Source of the DNA: Dipteris shenzhenensis
Lineage: Eukaryota > Polypodiophyta > Polypodiopsida > Gleicheniales
DNA: 64,000 bases
Strand: one strand, 5' to 3'
Assembly (NCBI GenBank): GCA_047967505.1
Contig: CM106540.1
Shown: positions 48,785-60,130 of the stretch, piece by piece
How the letters are laid out: each line of letters opens with the position of its first letter
Position numbering within the stretch: position 1 is the first letter of the stretch
Position numbers and translations under genes: made by a program
The notes under the pieces: generated by a model
Database searches by the model: none
Told to the model about the DNA's origin: nothing
What the model saw: the letters and a program-made list of their open reading frames with translations, nothing else

Positions 48785-48984
48785 GTTTTGTGCTCTGTGC
48801 CACCGCAGAACGAACACCCCTCATGGCATAGGTAGTGGTAAATTCAAATATGAGGATCAAAATATAGGCTAAGAATGCAATAAGTGAAAGCTTGGGGAAT
48901 AGAAGTAAAACCGTTTAAAGAATGCAAATATGTGAAAGCTAATTAACTAGGTCCTTCTCTCTTCTCTTTGAATTCTAGAAATGG
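48549..48984. repeat. Tandem duplication, ~230-bp unit x 2
   Basis: Copies 48549-48748 and 48782-48984 (GACGTT(A/T)TGTGCTCT... to GAATTCTAGAAATGG), joined by a GA microsatellite. No coding signal; 48985-49350 is plain AT-rich DNA. Confidence 0.88.
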
Positions 48985-49356
48985 CCTTGGTAGTGCAAAT
49001 TATTTAAGGATGAAGCCTAGGTTGTCAATCATTGGGCACTTGGTATATGGACATCTTTTAATCACACTCTGAATCATGTGGAACATTTTATAAAAGTTGC
49101 TAAATTTATGGCACAATCACAACACTTGCAATTGACAAACTCAACGATTGAGGGGTCTTGAAACTTAAATTTTTATTTTCTTAAAATTCAGATCCCACCG
49201 TGAGACCGAGCGGAGGGGGTCTGTAACCCGTTATAGACGGGTCATGCTACTTAGACGACTCGTGATATTTTATAGTGCTGAATTTCGTCATGGTTTTCCC
49301 ATCACAAATGCCTATTCTGTAGACATGAGAGATGTAAATTAGAATGTGCGAATCGA

Positions 49357-49362
49357 TTTATT
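49357..49362 (-). terminator. Candidate polyadenylation signal of the LRR gene
   Basis: AATAAA on the minus strand about 120 bp after the LRR stop codon. Confidence 0.45.
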
Positions 49363-49483
49363 TTAGCAATAAATAAAGAGAGTGCATTCCAGAAGTTCAT
49401 GGAGAAATAGAGACTGAATGTCTGAATGTCAATAGGGGGAGGTCAAGCATATCCAATCTTTGAATTGCTTCCTCATTCATCAG

Positions 49484-50689
49484 TTATGGTCGCTGCTTGT
49501 TAGATTGAATGCACTGGGAATCTGGTCGTAGCTTTTCATTTCCCACTTTTGCTGGACAATGCGATTGCCAGGGGATCTCCATGCAATTGTACTGGATGCA
49601 CAACGAGCTTGTCACAGGGAGTAACACAGTTTGATCTACTGGAAACTTAGTAAAGAAATTGTCTTGCAGGTACAGTGTCTGCAGATTGCCAGATAGAAGC
49701 TGATCAACGAACTCTTGTGGAACCTCTCCGCTGAATCGATTATGGTCAAGATAGATATTGGCCGCTGTTGACAGAAGTGGCGATAGTCGGCCAGAGAAAG
49801 AGTTGTAGCTAAGATCCAAGATATACATGCCCACCAAGGTGGGAGGATCGACATTTCCGGACAGAAAATTACGTTCGAGGAGGAGAAAGTGCAGCTTGAA
49901 CCCAAGGAGCGATGAAGGTAGGCTTCCTCTTAGTTTGTTGAAGCTCAAATCTAAATAGTAGAGATTTGTCAGGGCAGCAACATTGGCAAGGTTCCCGGAG
50001 AGCGCGTTCTTCGATACACACAAGTAATTCAGAGATATCGGGAGAGCTGGCAGCTCCCCCGACAATGTATTCTCACGCAGGTCCAGATGTACGAGCGGGC
50101 TCGTAATGTCTGGTATTTCACCCACAAGATCATTGTGAGCTAGTACGAGTGCTTCAAGATTCGGCAGCATACCCAACCCCTTCGGAATGAAGCCTGTTAG
50201 TTTATTGAAACTTAAGTCTAGCGTCCGAAGGTTCTTCAAGCGGGTCAAACTGTTTGGAATCGGACCTGAGATGCGATTTTTGCTGATTCCTAAGAACACA
50301 AGCTGAAACAAGCTTCCCAGACTGTCTGGAAGCTCACCTCCCAGGCTCCCTGGAGATACCGTGAGTTGCTGAAGCGCAGAGAGATCTCCCAGTGACATGT
50401 GCAGCCAGCCATGCAATCCCGGTGAATCAGATAATCCAGTGCCTAGATTCAGCTCCCGTACTCGCAACGCTCCATCAACAAAACCGCAGACCAATCCCAT
50501 AAAGGAGTTGCAAGGATCGACGTCGAAAATCCAAGAATCAAAGAAGGAAGAACCGGGCAGGTCCGCTAAGCTGCTCCTGATATCCATGAGAGCATGGAGG
50601 TCTCCATCGTAGAGCTGAGCGTGCGAGGGGCCGAAGACGAGCGGGAGCAACAAGAAAAGTAAAATGGGGATAGGTAAGAGGTTGGCCAT
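49484..50689 (-). CDS. Secreted leucine-rich-repeat protein (RLP/PGIP-like), intact
   Basis: An intron-free 401-codon frame with stop TAA. Residues 1-24 are a signal peptide with probable cleavage after PSHA. An LRR N-cap follows (DLHALMDIRSSL..., Cys60 and Cys68 as C-x7-C). About ten plant extracellular LRRs run from about residue 103 to 350, with the L..L.LS.N.LSG.IP consensus (LRTLDLSFNKLTGFIP is typical). The tail has four cysteines (364, 369, 378, 393) as a C-cap. There is no transmembrane segment, kinase or GPI signal. It is likely an apoplastic LRR protein of the kind involved in recognition or inhibition, but the ligand cannot be told. Start chosen at the only upstream Met before the hydrophobic core. 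Its codon use is GC-richer than the surroundings, as for a real gene. Confidence 0.88.
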   Translation of the reverse strand: MANLLPIPILLFLLLPLVFGPSHAQLYDGDLHALMDIRSSLADLPGSSFFDSWIFDVDPCNSFMGLVCGFVDGALRVRELNLGTGLSDSPGLHGWLHMSLGDLSALQQLTVSPGSLGGELPDSLGSLFQLVFLGISKNRISGPIPNSLTRLKNLRTLDLSFNKLTGFIPKGLGMLPNLEALVLAHNDLVGEIPDITSPLVHLDLRENTLSGELPALPISLNYLCVSKNALSGNLANVAALTNLYYLDLSFNKLRGSLPSSLLGFKLHFLLLERNFLSGNVDPPTLVGMYILDLSYNSFSGRLSPLLSTAANIYLDHNRFSGEVPQEFVDQLLSGNLQTLYLQDNFFTKFPVDQTVLLPVTSSLCIQYNCMEIPWQSHCPAKVGNEKLRPDSQCIQSNKQRP

Positions 50690-51023
50690 GAAGCTGGTGA
50701 CTCTAGATGCTGGCCGAGGTGGGCTTCGCGAAGCTCGAGGTGCTGTTATGAGCTAAACCGTTGCATGCGAGTGGGGAAGCAGGAATGAAACAAAACTAAC
50801 GACAGACCTGCACGGACGGGGGAAGCAGCTGCAGGAATCCACATGGGAGGTGCTTTTGGGCCTTGCTTTTGGAAAGGCTTGTAGGACGGCAAACGTGGGA
50901 GGGATAATGGAGCTCGGTAGTGATAACAAGATAGTGCGGGCTAAAGGAAGAAAGTTTGGTGTAGAGTGTCGTTTATGATCACTGGTCATCCCGTGAAGGG
51001 TTGTAAAGATACCCAGCGGCCAG
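50690..51023 (-). promoter_or_regulatory. Upstream region / likely 5' UTR of the LRR gene
   Basis: GC-richer than the flanks. A minus-strand frame (50989-50753) is open but lacks protein character. I see no clear TATA box. Confidence 0.35.
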
Positions 51024-51250
51024 AACGTAGACAGACATATCGTTGGTCATGCAGGCAGCTGCCGGATAATCAAATAGCAAGTACGTACGTAGACAGACAT
51101 TATGTTAGTCATGCTGGATAATCAACGAGCAAGTAAGTACGAAAAGTGGTAATACATGTTAGTCATGCTGGATAATCAACTAGCAAGCAAGTACGCAGGC
51201 AGACATTACTGCATGTTAGTCACGCAGCACAGCTGCTGGATCATCAACAA
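51024..51250. repeat. ~60-bp degenerate tandem repeat upstream of LRR gene
   Basis: Three to four copies of GTAGACAGACAT..GTTAGTCATGC(T/A)GGATAATCAA followed by AGCAAGTAAGTAC. Confidence 0.82.
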
Positions 51251-51336
51251 AAAAGCCAGCTGCTACACCATGGGAGCGATCTTCTTCCTTATGGCTGCCT
51301 AGCACATTGAATTGTGATGGCACTTAGCCCGGACAT

Positions 51337-51432
51337 CGCCACAGGATACCTAACCCTGGTGGACCTGTGCAAAATAGGCTCACTTCTAGGTGCTCTCAAA
51401 ACATCCCTGGTCTTCCTTACTCCAGGTGTATT
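51337..51432 (-). mobile_element. Short fragment of a Copia D-family element
   Basis: Its reverse complement matches about 45365-45460 of element D (CACCTGGAGTAAGGAAGACA and GAGCCTATTTTGCAC-type sequence), i.e. the integrase/RT linker. Only about 95 bp remain. Confidence 0.7.
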
Positions 51433-52075
51433 GTGATGGCAATTTTACTGGCCTGCCCTCTATTGGGGTGAGAATTTCCTTTTGGTTGCAACCAACTCTG
51501 GCACAGTAGTATTTATGACTTTATGATATTGTGGTACAAAAGTCGTTGTTCATGGATGGGCGTCTTCCACTTGCAATCAATGCATGGACAGTCGAATGCA
51601 AATTCGTCTTGGCATTTTTTTCTGTCAATGAAGATTTTATGATTGTTTCTTTTTTTTTCATCTTGAAAGCCTCAATGCTTGTTCTGCACAAGCTCTGGCT
51701 ATGGCGATTCTGTCATGCAGCCCCTGCTCCTGCACAGCTCCCATGCCTTTAGCTATCCCCATCTCTTCCATATCCACATCCTTCTCCTTTCCCTCAAGCT
51801 CCACCTCTATGGCTTTGCAATTAATCCCCCTTCCTATAACGCCATTCTGATTCAGCTACGCAAAATGTAACAATGCTAGCAGACCCAGCCATCACCTTTG
51901 CAGCTTTTGATCCTTTGCCTGCTCGCTTTTTTCACACTTTCTCAGTTTGGATTCTTCCAATCCTGCCCCCTTTGCATTTTGGTGCTGAAAGGGAGCTCAA
52001 ACCTTCAGGCACAAGTGACTTTGAATGCCGAACTTGCCAGCAGCCATTCGCTAGCCATTCCATGTCCAACAAGGC
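51433..52075. other. No gene recognised
   Basis: Short plus-strand frames only, e.g. 51679-51870 and 51873-52082, without known motifs. Confidence 0.4.
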
Positions 52076-52084
52076 GAAATAAAT

Positions 52085-52245
52085 ACCTTCTCAAGGCTCT
52101 CTTGCTTTCTTCAAAATTACAAGAAAAAAAGGCTAAGTTTACGATAAAAAGTCAACCCTCTCATAAATGGAAAGTGAATTTGGAATAATGCACATCATAT
52201 TATTATCACGTGGCACATATTTGAATTTAGTTAGTGAAAGAATGT
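52085..52245 (+). repeat. Inverted-repeat partner of 57190-57360
   Basis: About 150 bp, from AAGGCTCTCTTGCTTTCTTC through CAACCCTCTCATAAATGGAA to TTTAGTTAGT. It matches the reverse complement of 57190-57360 with small indels. The shared unit reads as part of one decayed minus-strand gene at 57 kb, so this is a displaced copy. Confidence 0.75.
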
Positions 52246-53690
52246 CAAAGAATGAAAACTGAAATCAGGAATGTGAATGCTTAATCTATACATTATAATA
52301 TAGGGTACTCTTGGTCATGTTGTAGTGTTCAAGATGTGTTTCCATGCAAACAAACCAACATCTATCAAAACTGAACTTTAACTCCTTACTCAACAACCCA
52401 TGAACTTTTTGCTAACCAAGATTCTTAAACCCGCTTTAATCCAAGGCCATCGATTGTTTGAATGCACTAGGAAGAGTTAGCATAGCCAAGACAAGCATAA
52501 CATTTTTAACTTAACTATAAACTTGGCCTTTAGAGTGTCTAACTTGTTAATTGCCAAAACCCCAAGATTGTACGAAATGTTGAATTTTTTGCTTGAAAAC
52601 ACCCACATGCATGTATATTTTGAAAAGGCGGCTAACAATTTTTCACACTGCAAAAAGACAATGACAAAATCACACAAATGCTACACATATGAACCAACTC
52701 TATATGTATTTGAATTGTGACCTCTCTCTATGATGCCTGACCTTATGAAGCTGCATCATCGTAAGGGTTTCTGCAATTGTACCGCAAACTCTACAACAAT
52801 TCTATTCTAGGGTTAGGGTTCTGCCAGATTTACGATAAAGTTAGGGTTTCTATTGAATAAGATCATTACTAATAAAGAGGAAAAAACACAAGCTGGTGAT
52901 ACCTTGGTGACAATAGGAGTATCGTTGAGGTCCTTAAACCATTCTTCCAAATGTTGCCTTATAAGCTATAGCTATGGGAAAAACACAAGCTCATGATACC
53001 CTAGTGACAACAGGGAGTATTGTTGGGGTCCTAAACCATCCTTCCAAACTGGTAACCACGTATACACATATGCACATACATTTGCATGTCCAGGTCACCT
53101 GTCACCCATCAAGTGGCCAACGTGTGAAACCCACTGTTCACTTCCAACTGAGCCAAATCCATGCTTAGGAAGACCTACTATTCACAAATTCCATGAAGGG
53201 GTGATATATTGCATTATGTGCACATAGACTATAGAGCGGCCAATATGTGGAACCCATTGGTTTAGGCTTCCCACTGAGCCAAATCCATGCTCAAGAAGAC
53301 CTATTCACAAACTCCACGAAAGGGCAATATATCCAATGCACACATTAAGGATACACATACCTGCTTGCTTTAAACTAATTTTGTGTAACTTGTTTTTGTG
53401 TGATTGTATCCTATAATGTGTCCACAAAACTGTGTGAATGCCTTTTTCCTGACATGGTTTGCAAGCCCTTAGAACTTTGTACACAAATAAAATACTTCAT
53501 TAATATACTTCTATGTTGGGGGTTCCAATTATCATGTGTATTGTGGATAGTTTATCAGGTAAGAGTTAATGACATATTATTCACGAAACAGTGCCCAAGG
53601 ACGTTCACACCCAATCACATAGGGAGACTTTTGTCAAACTAGGATTTCTTATGCCCTAATACAAGACCAATATTAAGGATGAGTTCAACC
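52246..53690. repeat. AT-rich DNA with two local duplications
   Basis: One pair at about 52876-52950 and 52976-53048 (AAAAACACAAGCT..TGATACC..). Another pair at about 53110-53215 and 53235-53335 (ACTGAGCCAAATCCATGCT, AGAAGACCTA.TATTCACAAA). No gene seen. Confidence 0.65.
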
Positions 53691-54164
53691 AACTTCCCCA
53701 AAATACGTTATTCGTACTCAGTTTCTCCAACAATGTCATCACCATGGCCAAACTTTGGGGAAGTCAGAGGAAGAAAGATGAAGCAGCTCACCCAAGGTCT
53801 GGACAACAACAATCAGTTTCATGTACAAAACTTTGGGCCTTGACTATAGCACAAAATCAAGAGATGATGTTCAATGCAAGCCAGCCCAAGCAAGCTCAGA
53901 CTAGTTCCAAACCCCACTAGCAGCAACAACAAACTTCATTCCTGCTACTCAACATAACACAGATTCTATAAGTAGTAAGAATCCATGGTGCAAGGAGAGT
54001 AATAGAGGGGAGAGAGAGAGAGAGAGAGAGAGTTTATCAGAGTCTATGGAAGACCGATGGGTCTATGAGACTGATATAAAAATCGATACAACAAGCAAAA
54101 AGGGCAAAGCTACTAAACGAGCATCATCACCCAAGTTGAATACTAAGTCATAAGTAGTACATAG

Positions 54165-54488
54165 TCAAATCATCAATAATGACATCATCATCATCATAAT
54201 CATTAGAGAAGAGACAAACTCGGCCTGAATGATATCATGTGGCACTGATGGCTTGCCATGGATGATCGATGAGAGCAAGAGAATTTGTAGTCGCTCTACT
54301 TGAGACCTCTTTGCCTCTGAGAGGTCTGGAATTGGTGAATCGTTGAAAAGCTTTGCCTCCTCCCAAATCTTGTCTAACAAACCATCAGACTCCCTAAACC
54401 TTTTGATAAGTTGTGCATGGTCATTTGGGGACCAGTTCCTCACAATGGCCACCATTCTGGCGGATGCATCACCCATCATTTGTTCCAT
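54165..54488 (-). CDS. Hypothetical short ORF
   Basis: 107 codons, soluble and helical (RFRESDGLLDKIWEEAKLF), ending in a Met-rich run made by an ATC/ATG microsatellite. It looks more protein-like than neighbouring chance frames, but I recognise no family. It could be the end of a transposon gene. A GA microsatellite lies just beyond it at about 54008-54033. Confidence 0.25.
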   Translation of the reverse strand: MEQMMGDASARMVAIVRNWSPNDHAQLIKRFRESDGLLDKIWEEAKLFNDSPIPDLSEAKRSQVERLQILLLSSIIHGKPSVPHDIIQAEFVSSLMIMMMMMSLLMI

Positions 54489-54734
54489 ACAGGCAAAGTA
54501 ATAGATGCAAAGGACAGGCCGATATCAAAACTAAGAGGCAGTGTCCTAAAGAGTAGCTGTGGCATCAGAGGAAGGAGCGATAGCCCCTTTTAGAACTAGT
54601 GTAGAAGCGAGTTTCAGAACTGGTGTGTACAAGGGAGTTTCAGAGGAAGGAGTGACCCCTTTTAGAACTGTCCCAAAGCGTGTGCATGTGTGTGTGTCTT
54701 CCCTCTACAATCCATATGTATAGTTATCTTCTCT

Positions 54735-54910
54735 ATCTTCTTCTCTATCTCTATCTCTTCTCTTCTCTATATCTATATCTCTTCTTTATATCTCTATCTC
54801 TATCTCTATCTCTATCTCTATCTCTATCTCTATCTCTATCTCTATCTCTATCTCTATCTCTATCTCTTCTCTATCGTCTGTATCTCTATCTCTATCTCTA
54901 TCTCTATATA
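54735..54910. repeat. (TCTCTA)n hexanucleotide microsatellite
   Basis: About 170 bp of TCTCTA/TATCTC with few interruptions, running directly into the 5' end of a small Helitron. Confidence 0.95.
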
Positions 54911-55024
54911 TATTAAGGAGAAATTTACCAAAACTGGTGACATGGCAAGACGATGGTGGTTCAGGGAGAGACTGGAGGTTTGGAGAGCATTTAATGCCCA
55001 TGCAAAGCACGGGTAGGGCACTAG
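54901..55024 (+). mobile_element. Small non-autonomous Helitron (~124 bp)
   Basis: 5' TCTCTATATATATTAAGGAG. The 3' end has the hairpin CCCATGC-AAA-GCACGGG (54997-55013), then TAGGGCA and the terminal CTAG (55021-55024), followed by T. TC...hairpin...CTRR with insertion at A^T is diagnostic of Helitrons, and the GC hairpin is the form common in plants. Confidence 0.75.
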
Positions 55025-55700
55025 TTTAAACCTTACAAGGAGAAGGAAGAGAATGTATAATTTATCTCTCTCTTTTTTATAAACATTATATGTAAACAAA
55101 TGAAAAGGCTAGGGTCTCATTCATTGCTGGAGCTTCTTGTGTGCTACATACCATTGATAGGCATCAGCATTTTAAAAAAAAGAAACCATCTAAAGTTAAT
55201 GACTTAAAATGTATGTTGCTTAGCAATGACGACTTTAAAGAAGGGTCGCTTTGAAAGTTGCCACTTTAGGACCACCATTAGTAGCCTACATAGTTTGCCT
55301 ATGTTGTACGACAAGACCAACTAATGTGTTGCATGATAGGAAATGAACTCTACTATAGATTGTGTTGGGATACATGTGCAGTACAATAGGCAGAGCCCAT
55401 AGGGACCCTAATATCTCCATCCTTCTCTTTTTCCCAGCCCTTCTTTCCCTAGCTTCATGGGAGGAGGTTCTGTTTGTGAGACCATGGCTAAGGGATCCCC
55501 TCTAGGCTGCTTGGGAACCTCAAAAGAGGTATGCAACCTAGCTTTAGGGTTGGTATGCCAGGTGGAGGAGTGTATGGGACAAAGAGTAGAGAAAAGAGCG
55601 AAGGACATGTAGGAGTGTATGGCATGCAGGGCATGTCTGCAAAAGATTTAGTTGGTCCTAGCATGGGATATGTACTATAGGGAAAAACTTTTTTAGATCT
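55025..55700. other. No gene recognised
   Basis: Unremarkable mixed sequence; only short frames. Confidence 0.45.
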
Positions 55701-55724
55701 TTCCCACATGGTAATGATGCCTTT

Positions 55725-56011
55725 GGGAAAGGCTGAGGATTTCAAGGAAGGTGGCGGTGTGAAATTTGATACATTTAGTGGGGCAATAGATGGTCTAAAA
55801 GCTCTTGCTTTTATCGAACACTTTGATGCAGGAGAACTTCACTCAAATTTTGAAAGTGTGGAATGCCATATCTTTCTTAGAGGCGGGAGGTTTGCAATGG
55901 TGGTTTTATTTGCTACAACAGGGGATAGCTCTATCGTTTGTGCCATTCACAGGTGTTCTTTCATTGATTGCAAGGTCTAAAGGCATTAAGAGGGTTTTAG
56001 AGAGAAGCTAA
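55725..56011 (+). pseudogene. gag: Ty3/Gypsy-type gag fragment
   Basis: One frame reads KFDTFSGAIDGLKALAFIEHFD and a shifted frame continues NFTQILKVWNAISFLEAGGLQWWFYLLQQG. This is the Retrotrans_gag pattern (F.G..DGLKALAFI..F, then L.G.A..WW..L). One frameshift lies near 55830. No LTR or pol is recognisable within several kb. Confidence 0.55.
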
Positions 56012-57159
56012 TCATGATCATGACACTCCTAGTTGCAATTGTTTGTCCCAGTCATATCTCTTGACTCAAGCCCAACAACCCATCTATTCCCAAAAGATAT
56101 GATGTGCTATAACATGTCTAGGATCCAAAGCTTCTAAAGCAATGGAATTCCTTGCTCCTACTGCGATCCTTTCACATGAGGGATCGAGGAATTGTCCTAG
56201 CAGCTATGTTGGATTTTCCTATGGCCAATATTCTACATGTGTTGCTACATTGGATTTTCCCATGACCAATATTCTACCTCCCCCCTTGATTCTCAGATCA
56301 AGGACAAATCTTGAACTTTGCACCTCCAGTGTAGGAACAAGCATAGTGGACTATGCACTAGTTCAAGGGGATGTTGATTTGTCCCTCTAGCACTAAGGCC
56401 TTGTATGTAAGTTTTGCAGATGCAGGGAATCAAACCATATGTCTACAAAATCCTTATATCCTTGCACTAATACTCCACATAATGTGTCTTCAAAAAGTGT
56501 TTTCCTTGTAGCTTAGGTGGAGGGGCAATAAATTGAGGCAATGTAGTTTTATCCATGCCATCCACAATAATGCACATGTAGTCATTTGGATGCAAAATAG
56601 CTTGTTCCTTCCAAAATAATTATTTTTGTCTTAGAATGTCGAACAAGTCCGTGATGAAGTTGTCACTTTTGTATGATTCCCTTTAATCTAGACTACTTGC
56701 ACTCTCAATTGCTCACTTTAAATCATCAACAGACATTGCACCTTGAGGTTTTTGCCTCTTTGGGATATTAACATGTGCAAAGTTATGCTTCCAAAGAGTA
56801 TACAAAGTATGAAAAGAAGCCATGGCATGCAATATTTCCTTAATTTTCTCCCATAGAGTCAAATACTTATTTCTTCATCAAGCCCATTGAAAGGTGCTTT
56901 TCAGTGACCTTTCCACCCACCATTAGAAAGTTTGGTAGATAAATGGGGTTGACATAAAAAAATTTCCTCTATTATTTTTCTCCATAGATCAAATACTTCT
57001 TTCTTCATCAAACCCATTGGAAGGTGATTTTCAATGACCTTTTCACCATTAGAAAGTTTGGTGGATAAATGGGGTTGAGGTAAAGAATTTTCCTCTATGA
57101 AATTTTATAAAAGTTATGTTGCTGTTACAATTGAGCTTCTTGTTTTGGACCTTCCTATA
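56012..57159. other. No intact gene; local duplication
   Basis: Two similar blocks (about 56850-56965 and 56985-57090: TACTTCTTTCTTCATCAA.CCCATTG.AAGGTG, AATGACCTTT.CACC) form a ~130-bp duplication. They are possibly more of the decayed minus-strand gene that follows. Confidence 0.5.
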
Positions 57160-59040
57160 TTATCGTGAAATGCTACATTGTACTCCTTCCTTTACTTTAC
57201 TAACTAAATTCCAATATGTGCCACGTGATAATCCAATAAACATGTGATGTGCATTATTCCAAATCCGCTTTCCATTTATGAGAGGGTTGACTTTTTGTCC
57301 TAAACTTGGCCTTTTCTTGTCATTTTGAAGAAAGCAAGAGAGCCTTGATAAGGTGTTCGTTTCTTTCACTTCCTTTCCTTTGCCACACATGTCCTTTACA
57401 TTCCTTGATGTCTTCAAGCTAATGAAACACAGACATCATTGCTTACAACATGAAATTCTGATTGCATTAAGCATAATCTCTTCATTAATTACTCTTATTC
57501 TCTTTGGTTGCTTTTGTGGATTTTCCCAAATTTGATTTCTCTTCATGCATTTGTATATCCGTTTTGGTTTCTTGTGTACATTGTTCTTTGTATTTGTGCT
57601 CTTCCTTCCCACACATTTGTTTGTCACATTGAATCCATGGAATGTTCCATCCTTGATCATATCAGAATCAAAGTCAAAACCAAAGAATCCTTTGTTGATT
57701 TCACCCTTACTTTTAATACAATCATAGGGCCATTTGCATTAAATGTGATTAAAAAGTGTTGAGAACCTAGAAACTCCTCTACTCCTAAGAGAACATCACT
57801 CATTGACACACCTTTCATGGATTTCACAACTCTACACCTTGCATGGTTTGATATAATCGTAGGGCCATTTGCATTCAATGTGCTTTGATAATGTTGAAAA
57901 CCATGAAACTCCTCTACTCTCGAGAGAACATCACTCGTTGACACACCTTGCTTGGTTTTCACAGCACCATACCTTCCATGTTTTGTTACAATCGTAGGGC
58001 CTTTTGCACTAGATGTGCTCTAAGAGTGTTAAGAACATTGAAACTCCTCTACTCCTAAGAGGACATCACTCATTGACACACCTTGCAAGGATTTTACAAC
58101 TCTACAGCTTGCATGGTTTGATACAATCATAGGGTCATGTGCATTAGGTGTTCTTTGAGAGTGTTGAGAGCCTTGAAATTCCTCTACTCTCAAGAGAACA
58201 TCCCTCATTGACACACCTTGCATGGTTTTCACAACTCAACTTTTTTTGAGACCAAGTTTGTCAATATCCATGAACTCATCCACACCTAATAAGACATCGC
58301 TAATAAAACCTCTACCCTTCTCAATGCACATGAATTCATCTACTTGAAATAATGCATCACTTCTGAAATCTTTTACTTTAGTACCAATGAACTCATCCAC
58401 TCATGATAAGATATCACTTCTATAGTTAAGTACAGGAGATTTCACATTGAAAACATCCATATCTAAAGGGACAGAGCTTGGCATGTGGGCATGCTTTTTA
58501 CATCTTTTGATATTGTAGTATATCTTATCTTTATCATTAAAAACCACGTGCCTCTTTCTAATCTTCAAAAATTGCATGCTCTATCTCATATCCTTGCCTA
58601 CCTCATAGTAGGGACTATTTATCCAAGGAGGTTGTGTTATCATCCATACCATCTTCAAAATCCTCATCGATGCAAATGACCACTGCTCCACTTTGTTGAA
58701 ATCCCAACACTTGACCTTTTGGTACATTCTTATTTACAAATGACCTCAGTTGTAAAATATCTCCTATTCTAAAATCCAAAGAGATGAGCTTTGTATTTCT
58801 AATGACGTTGGTTGGATAAGTCTCATCTTTATCCCATGTAATAAATGATTTGTTGGATGTATTATAGGGCATAACATCTCCAAGTATTTCTATATCCCCA
58901 CATTTATCATTTAGCTCAACATGTGTGCTAAGAATTTTTGATATAGTAACTGTCACCTTATCTTTGCCAAGTCTTCTAAAATAGCAAAGTGAATTTGGAT
59001 CACTCTCATGGCTTCTAACAAATGCAACTATTTCACTTTT
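57160..59040 (-). pseudogene. Unrecognised decayed gene with a 45-residue repeat
   Basis: Minus-strand reading from about 59040. A long frame without stop (REIVAFVRSHESDPN..., then ISKILSTHVELNDKCGDIEILGD to 58615) is followed by a broken region with recurring S-D-V-L-L-G-V-D/E-E-F motifs, and then four ~135-bp units. A last open part (57417-57160) contains VNPLINGKRIWNNAHH. Several stops and shifts. The 135-bp period keeps frame, so the repeat was coding. Looks like a transposon or host gene with a repeat domain; no family recognised. Confidence 0.45.
57715..58245 (-). repeat. 135-bp coding tandem repeat, 4 copies
   Basis: Units begin near 57715, 57849, 57985 and 58120. Each encodes, on the minus strand, GVSMSDVLLGVEEF...QH....LNA.GPMI(V/I)SNHA.CRVV. 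Confidence 0.88.
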
Positions 59041-59129
59041 GTAATGTTAAATCAACTCCATTGTAAAACAAATTTAATGGTGATAGGAGTTTATGAGGTC
59101 CTCATTTAGAGCTACTCAAACTTATCAGT

Positions 59130-60130
59130 TTAGGATATAGGGTTTAGGGTTTAGCATTTAGGATACAAGATTTTTTGAGACACGCACATAGGATAGAAGT
59201 ACCCTGATGCATATTTTTTCACAATCATGCATTACGCATGGTGAGAAACAAAGTAATATGATGCCCAATCATGGAAATGATATCTAATGAGTATAATAAT
59301 TTCAAGAGGACTTAAAACTAGGAGTAAAACCCATGCAAAGTATCATAGCAATTGGAGATAAGCATATAGAGTAAAATCACACTGATGAGTATTTTATAAC
59401 ACTCATGCATGATGTGTGGTGAGAAAGAAAAAAAGCACACCCAACCATGTAAAAGTTATATGGTGGGTAGGATAATATTCATGGATGTAGGGTTCAGGGT
59501 CTAAGGCATAGGATTCAGTGTTTAGGGCTCAATCTTGAGGGTTTAGGATATAACATATAGGACTTAAACTGAGTTAGGTTCAAGGTATACGATTTTAGGA
59601 TTTAAGCTATAGGGTTTAGGATTTAGGGAGGATTTAGGTGTAAGGTATAGGAATAGGGTTTAAGCCTTAGGATTTATTGTATAGGGTTTTGGGTATAGGG
59701 TTTAGGATTTAGGATTTAGGGTTTAGGATATAATATTTAAGGTATAGGGTGTAGGGTTTAGGGATTAGGTTATAGGGGTTAGGATATAGGGGTTAGGGTT
59801 TAAGATATAGGGATTAGGGTATATGGTATAGGTTAGAGGGTTTAGGATATAGTGTTTAGGGTTTAGGATATCTGGTTTAGGATTTTGGGTTTAGGTTATA
59901 GAGATTAGAGTTTAGGATATAGGGTTAGGGTTTAGGTTTAGAATTTAGGTTTGAGGGTTAGAATTTACACTATGTATAGGGTGTAGAATTTTAGTATCTA
60001 TAAGGTTAGAATTTAGGTTTTAGGGTTAGAATTTACAGTATGTATAGGGTATAGAATTTCAAGGTTTAGGGTATAGGGTTTTGAATTTAGGGTTTACAAT
60101 ATAGGCTATAGGGTTTTGTTTGAGGGTATA
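59130..60130 (+). repeat. Degenerate telomere-like (TTTAGGG-type) block
   Basis: About 1 kb of TAGGGTTTAGG, ATAGGGTTTAGG and GTTTAGGATATAG variants, densest at 59480-60130. Exact TTTAGGG repeats are few; most copies are 6-9-bp variants in one orientation. Confidence 0.85.

Noticed and set aside
57353-57762. Plus-strand frames with hydrophobic stretches (membrane protein-like)
   Set aside because: They are antisense to the decayed repeat-containing gene, whose minus-strand reading has the in-frame period.
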